NCBI GenBank assembly: GCA_964408805.1
Contig: CAYPAV010000017.1
Location: 1 to 64,000 of the forward strand
From: CAYPAV01 sp964408805
GTDB taxonomy: Bacteria; Pseudomonadota; Alphaproteobacteria; UBA8366
DNA length: 64,000 nucleotides
Direction: 5' to 3'
Part shown: positions 51,334 to 60,881 of the stretch, one piece after another
How positions within the stretch are numbered: the first letter of the stretch is position 1
How the letters are laid out: the number at the start of each line of letters is the position of its first letter
The notes under the pieces: model-generated
What the model was told of the DNA's origin: nothing
Databases searched by the model: none
Seen by the model: only the letters and a program-made list of their open reading frames with translations
Translations under genes and position numbers: made by a program

Positions 51334-54090
51334 GTGTCGTTCGCCGTTGGCGGTCAAATCTTTGTCTGCCGGCCTCATATTTCGATCCGTCCCATGGACG
51401 CGATTTCAGGCAAGGGGACCGCTCTGCTATTGCATCGGGTTGACGTCGGGGACGCCCAGGATCATCTGGCCCAGATTTTCATAGGCGATCTCGCTGACCA
51501 TGAGATGCTGGGCTGCGGCGTTCATGTCGCGGAGGCATTGTTGCAGGATGTTGTTCTCGTAATTCAATGGCGCGGCAAGAACTGGCTAATTCCATCGAAT
51601 GCGAATATCAAAAGTAACGCAGAATTGAGATTAGAAGGGATCGAAGTCGACGTATTTTTGAAGGCAATGGGCCGCGCCGGGGCGCCGCTCAATATCTTGA
51701 TCCTCGATGCCTGTAGGAATAATCCGTTGCCGGATCGGGAACGCGGGGCGGCGCGGGGGCTGGCGATACAGTCCACCGTGATCAAGGAAACGGCGATCCT
51801 CTACTCGGCCGCGCTCGGACAAGCCGCGAAGGACGGTCCGCGAGGCGGCCACGGCATGTTCACGGGCGCCTTGTTGAAAGTTCTCGACCAACCAGGGCTG
51901 ACGCTGGAGAAAGTGTTCAAGGTGACGGCGACAAAGGTCGCGGCTGCGACGGGCGGGGATCAGACGCCGTGGTTTAATTCCTCGGTTACGAGAGATTTCT
52001 ATTTCAAGGGCGGCCCGCCGGCGCCGCCGGTCGCGACCAGGCCGACCCCCGACAAGGAGACTGTGTTCTGGCAGTCGATTAAGGACAGCAAGGACCCGGC
52101 GGACTACCACGATTATCTGGCGCAGTACCCGAAGGGTGCCTTCGCCCGGTTGGCGAAGCGAAAGATGAAGGAGCTGAGCCGCAAGCAGGTCGTGGTGGCG
52201 CCTCCGCTGAAAGCGAGGCCTATACCGGCCGCCAAACCTGCTATTGGCGTCTACCCATCTAACAAGCCGGGCGACACGTTCCGAGACTGTCCCGATTGCC
52301 CCGAGATGGTGGTTATCCCGGCGGGGTCGTTCCGGATGGGGGACTTGAGCGGCGGCGGCGATGATGACGAGAAGCCGGTGCACGAGGTTCGGATCGGCAA
52401 GAGTTTCGCTGTAGGCAAGTACGAGGTGACGCGGGGCGAGTTTGCACGGTTCGTTAGTTCGACCGGCCATGACAGCGGGAACGCATGCTTGACCTTAGAG
52501 GGCGGAAATTGGAAGAAGCGGTCGGGCCGAACCTGGCGGAAACCGGGATTTCGCCAAACGGATCGCGAACCGGTTGTTTGTGTGAACTGGCGGGACGCGA
52601 AGGCGTACTTGTCATGGCTGTCCGGCAAGACGGGGAAGACGTACCGTCTATTGAGCGAGTCGGAATGGGAGTACGTGGCGCGGGCCAAAAGCGGGACGAA
52701 TTACCCGTGGGGAAGCGCGGTCGAATCGGGGAATGCGAACTGCGCTGGTTGCGGAAGCCGATGGGACAGTCGCCAGACGGCGCCGGTGGGCAGCTTTCGT
52801 GCAAACGAGTTCGGTGTTCATGATACGGCGGGCAATGTGTGGGAGTGGTTAGAGGACTGTTCACACGACAACTATGACGGCGCGCCAATAGATGGAAGGG
52901 CATGGATCACCGGAGGTGATTGCACCGACCGCGTTCTTCGCGGAGGCTCCTGGAACTTTATTCCGCGGAACATTCGTTCCGCGGGTCGCTACGGTAACGG
53001 CACCGCAACCCGGAGCAGCGACACGGGGTTCCGGATTGTGAGGACGCTTTCACCGACGAAGCCTGCCCGGACAACACCGAAGAAACAGCTCGCCGCCCTA
53101 ACGCCGCTTTCGTTCACCGTCGAATCTCTCGACGAAACCCGGGTCGTGCTGAAGACCGCCAATGTGCGGGCGCAGCCGACGACAACCTCGGCAAAGAACG
53201 TACGCTTGCAGTCTGGTAGGAAAGTCCAGGTGACGGGCATGACTCGCTACGAAGGGCACGAATGGTATCGAGTATCAGCGGTCCGAATTGGGAGCCGCAC
53301 TCTCAGCATTAAAGGCTGGATACATCTCCGGCTATTGAGCAAGCCACTGCCGAAAGCAAAGCCGACTGTTGACGTCTATCTATCGCACCTCAAACCTGGC
53401 GATACTTTCCGAGATTGCACGGATTGTCCGGAGATGGTGATTATCCCGGCTGGGACGTTCCGGATGGGTGATCTGAATGGCACGGGCGGTAGCGAGGAAA
53501 AGCCGGTTCATGAGGTCCGGATCGGTTACAGCATAGCAGTGGGAAAGTTCGAGGTGACGCGGGGCGAATGGGTCGCAGTGATGGGTTCGAACAAGAGCCT
53601 TTACAAGGGCGATCGCCGGCCGGTGAATCAGATAACCTGGGACGAAGCGAAGAGGTATCTACGAAGACTTAATGCTAAGACCGGAAAGGCGTACCGTCTC
53701 TTGACAGAGGCGGAGTGGGAGTACATGGCGCGTGCCGGGAGCGCGAGCACCTATCCGTGGGGCAACGCGATTGATAGGTCGAAAGCGAATTACGGAAGCC
53801 GAGATGGCACGGTTGTAGTGGGGTCATATAGGGCTAACGCGTTTGGGGTGCATGACACGGTGGGGAATGTTTGGGAATGGGTGGAGGACTGCTACGATGA
53901 CAGCTACAGCAGCGCCCCAAGGGATGGCAGTGCCTGGACAACGGAAGGCAATTGCTCCTTCCGCGTTTCTCGCGGCGGCTCCTGGAACAGCAGTCCGAGG
54001 ATTGTGCGGTCTGCGGTCCGTAGCCAGAACATCACCACTTCCCGGAGCGACGGCGTCGGGTTCCGAGTTGCGAGGACGCTTTCCCGATAA
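51334..54090 (+). CDS. 5'-truncated caspase-like protein with SH3-like and two FGE/SUMF1-like domains
   Basis: The open frame is 918 codons, but real homology starts only at about residue 76 (IQWRGKNWLIPSNA). The first half of the caspase domain, including the catalytic-histidine GHG, is gone, while the cysteine segment LDACRNNPLPDRERG remains. After the WQSIKDSKDPADY linker come FGE-like domain 1 (about 324-570), an SH3-like segment (about 599-669, ANVRAQPTTTSAKN) and FGE-like domain 2 (about 700-918). The two FGE copies arose by duplication at roughly 1.13 kb spacing. Codons before 51560 derive from antisense acyl-CoA dehydrogenase DNA, so the true start is unknown and the N-terminus may not be made. 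It is a paralogue of the protein at 8904-10889. Confidence 0.65.
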   Translation: MSFAVGGQIFVCRPHISIRPMDAISGKGTALLLHRVDVGDAQDHLAQIFIGDLADHEMLGCGVHVAEALLQDVVLVIQWRGKNWLIPSNANIKSNAELRLEGIEVDVFLKAMGRAGAPLNILILDACRNNPLPDRERGAARGLAIQSTVIKETAILYSAALGQAAKDGPRGGHGMFTGALLKVLDQPGLTLEKVFKVTATKVAAATGGDQTPWFNSSVTRDFYFKGGPPAPPVATRPTPDKETVFWQSIKDSKDPADYHDYLAQYPKGAFARLAKRKMKELSRKQVVVAPPLKARPIPAAKPAIGVYPSNKPGDTFRDCPDCPEMVVIPAGSFRMGDLSGGGDDDEKPVHEVRIGKSFAVGKYEVTRGEFARFVSSTGHDSGNACLTLEGGNWKKRSGRTWRKPGFRQTDREPVVCVNWRDAKAYLSWLSGKTGKTYRLLSESEWEYVARAKSGTNYPWGSAVESGNANCAGCGSRWDSRQTAPVGSFRANEFGVHDTAGNVWEWLEDCSHDNYDGAPIDGRAWITGGDCTDRVLRGGSWNFIPRNIRSAGRYGNGTATRSSDTGFRIVRTLSPTKPARTTPKKQLAALTPLSFTVESLDETRVVLKTANVRAQPTTTSAKNVRLQSGRKVQVTGMTRYEGHEWYRVSAVRIGSRTLSIKGWIHLRLLSKPLPKAKPTVDVYLSHLKPGDTFRDCTDCPEMVIIPAGTFRMGDLNGTGGSEEKPVHEVRIGYSIAVGKFEVTRGEWVAVMGSNKSLYKGDRRPVNQITWDEAKRYLRRLNAKTGKAYRLLTEAEWEYMARAGSASTYPWGNAIDRSKANYGSRDGTVVVGSYRANAFGVHDTVGNVWEWVEDCYDDSYSSAPRDGSAWTTEGNCSFRVSRGGSWNSSPRIVRSAVRSQNITTSRSDGVGFRVARTLSR
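51427..51558 (-). pseudogene. C-terminal remnant of an acyl-CoA dehydrogenase-family gene
   Basis: The reverse strand encodes 43 codons ending in a stop, reading NILQQCLRDMNAAAQHLMVS, then AYENLGQMILGVPDVNPM. This is the C-terminal end of an acyl-CoA dehydrogenase-type protein. The match ends abruptly at about 51558-51560, exactly where the caspase-like sequence on the other strand begins. It marks a recombination junction that destroyed both genes. Confidence 0.6.
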
Positions 54091-54255
54091 CATCCCAAAA
54101 CAGCCGACCTGCTGCTCTCCAACAAATCCCCGCAAACTCCCACGAACCCGACCGACAACCGACTGCAGTTGATTGCCGGCACCCGCTACCGCCACGCGGA
54201 TCCGGCGCGTCCGATCGAGCACGGCCGGCAGCTGCCGGTTGTCGTCCGCACTCGA

Positions 54256-54601
54256 TCGCTCTACGCCGCTGACCTTGCCGGCCACCCTCGGATTGTCGAC
54301 GGTGACACCGTCGTCTTTGATGGCCAACGAACACCCGTCTGCAGGGCATCGACGCGCAAAGACAAAGCAGGCTTGTCATGCCGGCGTTAACCGCAAGCCA
54401 TTTAAATGCGGCGTGGGGGCGACCAACGCGCTGCGGGAAACTGTGGGCAGTGGGTCTGGCACCTGTAAGGGAAGCAAGCGAGACCGCTACAAGCGACTTA
54501 TTGCCAAGTGCTACGTTGAGGGAAATGACATCGGTGAGCAGATGGTGCGAATGGGCTGGCCGGTCGCGTCTCGGAAAACCGCGCCGCTCATTTGGCGCTG
54601 A
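54256..54601 (+). pseudogene. Thermonuclease (SNase-like) gene with two frameshifts
   Basis: Three frames together give a staphylococcal-nuclease-like sequence: IVDGDTVVFDGQRT in the first, LQGIDAQRQS in the second (from 54339) and KPFKCGVGATNAL ... SKRDRYKRLIAKCYVEGND ... MVRMGWPVAS in the third, ending at a stop at 54599-54601. The order of motifs is that of secreted SNase-like proteins of Alphaproteobacteria. With the frame broken twice it cannot encode an active nuclease. It belongs to the decayed patch beside tRNA-Thr. Confidence 0.65.
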
Positions 54602-54714
54602 ATTCTCCGCTCCGCAGAAGTCGAATTAAAGCGGTTTTCGTACACGAGTGGACCCTATATGGACCCTACTAAAATAAGTTACTTACGATAAATTACGTAA
54701 CCCATTGAAAAACC

Positions 54715-54790
54715 TGGTGCCGCAGGAGAGATTCGAACTCCCGACCTACTGATTACAAATCAGTTGCTCTGCCAACTGAGCTACTGCGGC
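54715..54790 (-). tRNA. tRNA-Thr (anticodon TGT)
   Basis: A 76-base cloverleaf including an encoded CCA. Acceptor GCCGCAG pairs with CTGCGGC, the anticodon stem is ACTGA/TCAGT with loop TTTGTAA (anticodon TGT), and the T arm contains GTTCGAATC. Its 3' end faces the decayed patch at 51.3-54.7 kb, the side on which tRNA-targeting elements insert. Confidence 0.95.
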
Positions 54791-54990
54791 GGCGGGATCA
54801 GGGTATGTTCGGACTCGAGCCGATACAAGATCGAAAGAGGGGCCGTTGCGGGGTTTCGTGGCCCGCGGTTGGCCGCGCACCTTGTCGGAAATTGACCCCA
54901 TCGTTCCGGGGCGCCGTGAAGCGAACCCGGAACCCACGCCTGAGACTCGCGGTTCAAAAATTTTTCCTGGAATAAAGCGCCCAGGCTTGG

Positions 54991-55010
54991 ATTCCCGCTT
55001 TCGCGGGAAT
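54991..55010. repeat. REP-like palindrome
   Basis: ATTCCCGCTTTCGCGGGAAT forms an eight-pair stem with a TTTC loop and is preceded by GG and followed by GACGA, the common flanks of a widely distributed proteobacterial palindromic repeat. It lies in the 267-base spacer between tRNA-Thr and the end of the threonine synthase gene. Confidence 0.6.
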
Positions 55011-55057
55011 GACGAGCATGGCTTCGGTGCGTGACTGGCGTCCTATTGGCCAAATTT

Positions 55058-56290
55058 TCAAAGCTTCGCGAAGTCGATCTCCTCGAACCGATCGAGGCGT
55101 TTGGTCATCGCCGGCATGTCGGCCTTCAGGCCGTTGGCCGAGTTGAAGATGACGACGCGCTCGCCGGCGGCGATCCGGCCCGACGCCAGCTCCTGCTTAT
55201 AGGCGAGCCAGCAGGCGGCCCCTTCGGGGCAGAGGTTGAGGCCCTCGGCGTCGGCGACCTTGCGGCGGGCGGGTTCGACCTCGGCGTCGTCGATCGCGGT
55301 CGCGAAACCGTTCGAGTCGTAAATCGCCGCCATGCAGAGCGTATCGCCGAGCGGCTTCGGCACGCGCACGCCGTGGATCGAGGTTTCGACGGGGTCCCAG
55401 GGCTCAGTCACCTCCCGCGCCCCCGTCTCGTAGGCGCGGACCAGGGGCCCGCAATGGATCGACTGGACGGCGACCATGCGGGGGCGCTTCTCGCCGATCC
55501 AGCCGAGGGCGGCCATCTCCTCGAAGGCCTTCCACATGCCGATCAGCCCGGTGCCGCCGCCGGTCGGGTAGAGGATCACGTCCGGCGGTTCCCAGTCCAA
55601 TTGTTGGACCAGTTCGAGCCCCATCGTCTTCTTGCCTTCGATGCGGTAGGGCTCCTTCAGGGTCGAGAAGTCGAACCAGCCCATCTCTTCCGATCCCCGC
55701 CGGACCAGTTCGCCGCAGTGGTTGATGAGCCCGTTGACCCGGTAGACCGTGGCGCCATGGAAGGCGATCTCGCGGACGGTGATCTCCGGCGCGTCCTCGG
55801 GACAGAAGACATAGGCCTCGATCCCGGCGCGGCGGCAATAGGCGGCAAGCGCGGCACCTGCATTGCCGGCCGTCGGCATGGCGATGCGCTCTATGCCGAA
55901 GCGTTTCGCCATCGAGACCGCCATCGCCAGGCCGCGCGCCTTGAAGGAAGCGGTCGGCAAACGGCCCTCGTCCTTGACCAGAACCTCGCCGCCGCCGAGT
56001 GCTCTCGGGAGACGCGTCAGCGGGATCAGCGGCGTCTCGTTCTCGCCGAGACTGACCGCCTCGGCGCGGGAGATCGGCAGCAACTCCTCATAGCGCCACA
56101 TATCGCGCGGGCGCCGGCCGAGTTCCGCGCGGTTGAGCGCCGCCCCGACCGCCGACAGATCGTATTGGACGAGGAGCGGCTTGCCGGCGGCCGAGACGGT
56201 TTGAAGGCGCTCGGCCGGGAGGTGTTCGCCGGTGGCGCCACATTTCAAATGGGTGACGAAATTCGGACGCGCCGCATCGGGTCCGGTCAT
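55058..56290 (-). CDS. thrC: Threonine synthase
   Basis: A 410-residue PLP fold-type II enzyme. The N-terminal THLKCGATGEHLPAE region, ENETPLIPLTRLPRALGGGEV-type segment and the PLP lysine in PTASFKARGLAMAVSMAK identify it, followed by PTAGNAGAALAAYCRRAGI and the glycine loop YPTGGGTGLIGMW. It converts O-phosphohomoserine to threonine. A closely related threonine-synthase-like lyase cannot be fully excluded. The start at 56290 overlaps the end of the methyltransferase gene by ATGA. Confidence 0.85.
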   Translation of the reverse strand: MTGPDAARPNFVTHLKCGATGEHLPAERLQTVSAAGKPLLVQYDLSAVGAALNRAELGRRPRDMWRYEELLPISRAEAVSLGENETPLIPLTRLPRALGGGEVLVKDEGRLPTASFKARGLAMAVSMAKRFGIERIAMPTAGNAGAALAAYCRRAGIEAYVFCPEDAPEITVREIAFHGATVYRVNGLINHCGELVRRGSEEMGWFDFSTLKEPYRIEGKKTMGLELVQQLDWEPPDVILYPTGGGTGLIGMWKAFEEMAALGWIGEKRPRMVAVQSIHCGPLVRAYETGAREVTEPWDPVETSIHGVRVPKPLGDTLCMAAIYDSNGFATAIDDAEVEPARRKVADAEGLNLCPEGAACWLAYKQELASGRIAAGERVVIFNSANGLKADMPAMTKRLDRFEEIDFAKL

Positions 56291-57075
56291 CCGCCCGTCC
56301 TCGTCTTCAATTGGCGCCGCCGCTCGTAGAGGGCGACGGCCGCGGCGGTCGAAACGTTCAGCGTCGCGAACGCGTCCTCTGTCGGCAGTCGGGCCACGAC
56401 ATCGCATTCGCCGCGGGTGAGGCGGCGAAGGCCGCTATCCTCGGCACCCAGGACGAGCGCCACCCGGTCCCCATCGGCGGCCGCGTCCAGTGCCGCCTCG
56501 CCCGCGTCGTCGAGACCGACGCACCAGAAATCGTGGCGCTTCATCTCGCCGAGCGCGCGGGCGAGGTTCGTCACCCGGATCAAGGGCACGCTCTCCAAGG
56601 CGCCGCTCGCCGTCTTTGCAAGGGCACCGGTGGCGGGCGGCGCGTGCCGGTCCTGCACCACGAGCCCGGCGGCGCCGAAAGCGGCGGCGGCGCGGAGGAC
56701 CGCGCCGACATTCCTCGGGTCGGTCACCTGATCGAGGACCAATAGTGTGGCGCTCTTGCCGGCCCCAGCCAATATTTCGCCGAGATCGGGCCGGTCGAGC
56801 GGTCGGGTCACGAGGGCCAGGCCCTGGTGCACCGCGCCGGCTTCCAACAGGTTTTCGATCTCGTCCCGTCCGACGATCTCGGGGGCGGCCTCCGGCAGGA
56901 TCTCGACCAGGCGCAGGGCGGCCTGGCGCGTCGCCATAAGCCGGTCGATCCGCCGGCTTGGGTTGCGAAGCGCCGCCGTGACCGCGTGATGGCCGAAAAG
57001 GACGAGGCGATTCGAGGGCGAAGCGGCGGTATTTTTTCCGCGCCGGCTGATGTTTCTGGTGTTGCGTTTCGTCAT
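56287..57075 (-). CDS. rlmB: 23S rRNA (guanosine-2'-O-)-methyltransferase RlmB-like (SpoU/TrmH family)
   Basis: A 262-residue SPOUT methyltransferase. An N-terminal substrate-binding domain (LVLFGHHAVTAALRN) precedes the three SpoU motifs: LDQVTDPRNVGAVLRAA, LVLGAEDSGLRRL and FATLNVSTAAAVALYE. It methylates a ribose in 23S rRNA (G2251 for RlmB). The start at 57075 is the first ATG with family-like basic sequence (TKRNTRNISRRGK). It is co-translated with threonine synthase downstream. Confidence 0.88.
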   Translation of the reverse strand: MTKRNTRNISRRGKNTAASPSNRLVLFGHHAVTAALRNPSRRIDRLMATRQAALRLVEILPEAAPEIVGRDEIENLLEAGAVHQGLALVTRPLDRPDLGEILAGAGKSATLLVLDQVTDPRNVGAVLRAAAAFGAAGLVVQDRHAPPATGALAKTASGALESVPLIRVTNLARALGEMKRHDFWCVGLDDAGEAALDAAADGDRVALVLGAEDSGLRRLTRGECDVVARLPTEDAFATLNVSTAAAVALYERRRQLKTRTGG

Positions 57076-57178
57076 TTCAGACCTTAATATCCTGTCCGTA
57101 ACGCGGTTCGCAACATACCCGTCACCGCGCGTTCCCGAAAGGAATGGCGTAGTGGCGGCTTTCGTGCTGTTTTTTGAG

Positions 57179-57207
57179 TTGACAAAATGGGGTGCGTCCA
57201 TCTTACT
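57179..57207 (+). promoter_or_regulatory. Probable promoter of the tRNA-Tyr - tRNA-Gly - tuf unit
   Basis: A perfect -35 box TTGACA at 57179-57184 is followed, after 17 bases, by CTTACT at 57202-57207, a weak -10. It ends 36 bases before tRNA-Tyr and follows a T-rich run. The good -35 with a poor -10 is common in high-GC alphaproteobacteria. Confidence 0.5.
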
Positions 57208-57243
57208 TCGGCGCCCCGCCGGAAGGGATCGGCGGGGACCTTC

Positions 57244-57328
57244 GGAGGGGTGCCTGAGTGGTTAAAAGGGACGGGCTGTAAACCCGTTGGCTATGCCTAC
57301 GTTGGTTCGAATCCAACCCCCTCCACCA
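57244..57328 (+). tRNA. tRNA-Tyr (anticodon GTA)
   Basis: An 85-base class II tRNA with a long variable arm and encoded CCA. Acceptor GGAGGGG pairs with CCCCTCC; the anticodon stem-loop is CGGGCTGTAAACCCG with anticodon GTA; the T arm has GGTTCGAATCC. Confidence 0.95.
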
Positions 57329-57359
57329 ACCCTCTCCATCGACCCTCGGGTCGGTATCG

Positions 57360-57434
57360 GCGGGCGTCGTATAATGGCTATTACCCCAGCCTTCCAAGCT
57401 GGTGATACGGGTTCGATCCCCGTCGCCCGCTCCA
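57360..57434 (+). tRNA. tRNA-Gly (anticodon TCC)
   Basis: A 75-base tRNA with encoded CCA. Acceptor GCGGGCG pairs with CGCCCGC; the anticodon loop CTTCCAA gives TCC; the T arm has GGGTTCGATCCCC. It is 31 bases after tRNA-Tyr and 109 before tuf, the conserved order tRNA-Tyr, tRNA-Gly, tuf of many Proteobacteria. Confidence 0.95.
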
Positions 57435-57543
57435 GCACCCGACTGCTCATGCAGGGGGAACCGCGGTAGAGATCGAAAAATGCCCGGCGGATGTCGGGCG
57501 ATGGGCCAACAAGTCTTAGGACGACGAAGAAAGAATAGGGCAG

Positions 57544-58734
<1,191 letters not shown>

Positions 58735-58800
58735 CATAAGAGGAATGGTCAGCGCGGCGTCCATTCCCCGGGCGCCGCAGGAACCGGATGGACCTAGGGA

Positions 58801-59109
58801 ATGGACAGTCAAAATATCCGCATACGCCTGAAGGCGTTCGATCACCGCGTGCTCGACCAGTCGACACGCGAGATCGTGAACACCGCGAAGCGAACGGGCG
58901 CCGAGGTCCGCGGACCTATTCCCCTGCCGATCAAAATCGAGCGGTTCACGGTATTGCGCTCGCCGCATATCGATAAGAAGAGCCGCGAGCAATTCGAAAT
59001 CAGAACCTACAAGCGCATGCTCGACATCGTCGACCCGACCCCCCAGACGGTCGATGCGCTGATGAAGCTCGACCTCGCCGCCGGCGTAGATGTCGAGATC
59101 AAGCTTTGA
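58801..59109 (+). CDS. rpsJ: 30S ribosomal protein S10
   Basis: A 102-residue protein of exact family length. It contains IRIRLKAFDHRVLDQS and the S10 signature around PLPIKIERFTVLRSPHID. Besides its role in the 30S head, S10 is NusE in antitermination. It opens the S10 operon; rplC starts 10 bases after its stop. Confidence 0.98.
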   Translation: MDSQNIRIRLKAFDHRVLDQSTREIVNTAKRTGAEVRGPIPLPIKIERFTVLRSPHIDKKSREQFEIRTYKRMLDIVDPTPQTVDALMKLDLAAGVDVEIKL

Positions 59110-59119
59110 GGATCGGACG

Positions 59120-59932
59120 ATGCGTAGCGGGTTGATCGCACAGAAACTGGGCATGTCCCGCGTCTTCACGGATGACGGATCGCATGTGCCGGTGACCGTG
59201 TTGAAGGTCGATGGATGTCATGTCATCGCCGTTCGGACCGAGGAAACAGACGGTTACAATGCCGTCCAGCTCGGCGCGGGAAAGGCCAAGGTCAAGAACA
59301 CGACGCAGCCGATGCGCGGGCATTATGCCAAGGCGAAAGTGGAGCCGCGGCGCAAGCTCGCGGAATTTCGGGTCAGCGCCGATGCCTTGCTGGATGTGGG
59401 AGCCGAACTCTCCGCCGATCATTTCGTCGCCGGCCAGTATGTCGACGTCGCCGGCCGGAGTATCGGCAAGGGTTTCGCGGGCGCGATGAAGCGGCACGGC
59501 TTCTCGGGTCTCCGCGCCAGCCATGGCGTTTCTATTTCCCACCGCGCTCACGGCTCGACCGGCAACAGTCAGGATCCGGGCAAGGTCTTCAAGGGCAAGA
59601 AGATGGCGGGTCATATGGGTGATGCCCGGGTCACCACCCAGAACCTTGAGATCGTCCAGACCGACGCCGATCGCGGCCTTATCTTGGTCAAGGGCGCGGT
59701 CCCCGGCGCCAAAGGCGGTTGGGTCTTGATCAGCGATGCGACCAAGAAGCTGTTGCCTGAGGATGCCCCCTTCCCGGCGGCGCTCTTGTCCGACGCGGCC
59801 GACGAAACGGACGCCGAAGAGGAGGTCGCGGAAGAGTCCGCCGCTGAAGAAGCAACCGCGGAGGAAGCCGGCGCCGAGGAAGGCAAGGACGAGACGGGTG
59901 CCGCGGAAGACCAAGGCGAGGCGAAGGAATAA
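59120..59932 (+). CDS. rplC: 50S ribosomal protein L3 with long acidic tail
   Basis: Residues 1-212 are a normal L3 (RSGLIAQKLGMSRVF; FSGLRASHGVSISHRAHGS with the methylated-glutamine region; GSTGNSQDPGKVFKGKKMAG). Residues about 215-270 form an extra tail made almost entirely of Glu, Ala and Asp. Acidic L3 extensions occur in some Alphaproteobacteria; their role is not known. The start at 59120 follows GAGGATCGG. Confidence 0.97.
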   Translation: MRSGLIAQKLGMSRVFTDDGSHVPVTVLKVDGCHVIAVRTEETDGYNAVQLGAGKAKVKNTTQPMRGHYAKAKVEPRRKLAEFRVSADALLDVGAELSADHFVAGQYVDVAGRSIGKGFAGAMKRHGFSGLRASHGVSISHRAHGSTGNSQDPGKVFKGKKMAGHMGDARVTTQNLEIVQTDADRGLILVKGAVPGAKGGWVLISDATKKLLPEDAPFPAALLSDAADETDAEEEVAEESAAEEATAEEAGAEEGKDETGAAEDQGEAKE

Positions 59933-59937
59933 GCGCG

Positions 59938-60558
59938 ATGAAGTGCAAGGTGGTCAGTCTCGACAACAAGGCGGCGGGTGATATCGAACTCGCCGACGAG
60001 GTATTCGGCGCCGAGGTTAGGCGCGATATCCTCGCGCGCATGGTGAACTATCAATTGGCGAAGCGGCGGGCCGTCAGCCATAAAACCAAGCATATGGGCG
60101 AAGTTCGGGGGTCGACGGCGAAACCGTGGCGTCAAAAGGGAACCGGTCGCGCCCGCGTGGGCTCGATCCGCGCGCCGCATTTCCGGGGCGGCGGCACCGT
60201 CTTCGGGCCGGTCGTACGCAGTCATGCCCACAAACTGCCGAAGCGCGTCCGCCGCATGGCGTTGAAATGCGCGCTCTCCTCGAAACAGGCGGAGGGCAAG
60301 CTGATAATCCTCAAGGAAGCCGCGCTGAAGGAAGGCAAAGCCAAGGTCTTGCGCGCGCAATTGGCCGCGCTCGGTTGGTCGGATACGTTGATCGTCGCCG
60401 GCGCCGAGATCGATGAGAATTTTGCCCGCGCGGCGCGAAATCTACCGCATGTAGACGTGCTGCCGACGGCCGGCGCCAATGTCTACGACATACTCCGGCG
60501 TGACACGCTCGTATTGACGCCGGAAGCGGTCGAAGCCTTGGAGGCGCGCCTGAAATGA
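59938..60558 (+). CDS. rplD: 50S ribosomal protein L4
   Basis: A 206-residue protein. The extended loop that lines the exit tunnel is clear (EVRGSTAKPWRQKGTGRARV; RGGGTVFGPV). In many bacteria L4 also represses its own operon. It starts five bases after rplC and overlaps rplW by four. Confidence 0.98.
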   Translation: MKCKVVSLDNKAAGDIELADEVFGAEVRRDILARMVNYQLAKRRAVSHKTKHMGEVRGSTAKPWRQKGTGRARVGSIRAPHFRGGGTVFGPVVRSHAHKLPKRVRRMALKCALSSKQAEGKLIILKEAALKEGKAKVLRAQLAALGWSDTLIVAGAEIDENFARAARNLPHVDVLPTAGANVYDILRRDTLVLTPEAVEALEARLK

Positions 60559-60878
60559 GCTGGAAATATCACACCAAGACATCAATCGATCAGGCACGGA
60601 TGTACGAGCTGATTCGCTCACCGATGATCACCGAGAAATCCACCCTCGGATCCGAGCACAACCAGGTCACCTTCCGGGTGCCGCTGAATGCGACGAAGCC
60701 CGAGATCAAGGCCGCCGTCGAAGGCCTGTTCGACGTCAAGGTGAAAGCGGTGAACACGCTGCGCCAGAAGGGCAAGACGAAGAGCTTCCGAGGCCGCCGC
60801 GGACGCCGCAGCGATTTCAAGAAAGCGATCATTAGCCTCGAAGAAGGCCAATCGATCGACGTCACGACGGGGGTCTGA
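60555..60878 (+). CDS. rplW: 50S ribosomal protein L23
   Basis: The frame from the ATGA overlap with rplD gives 107 residues; the conserved L23 body starts at residue 16 (MYELIRSPMITEKSTLGSE). It could begin instead at the ATG at 60600, but the overlap start fits the coupled layout. VKAVNTLRQKGKTKSFRGRRG is the tunnel-exit docking part. Confidence 0.95.
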   Translation: MSWKYHTKTSIDQARMYELIRSPMITEKSTLGSEHNQVTFRVPLNATKPEIKAAVEGLFDVKVKAVNTLRQKGKTKSFRGRRGRRSDFKKAIISLEEGQSIDVTTGV

Positions 60879-60881
60879 CCG

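Noticed and set aside
54640..54714. Attachment site of an integrative element beside tRNA-Thr.
   Set aside because: No duplicated tRNA 3' end and no integrase gene were found, so only the suspicion is reported.
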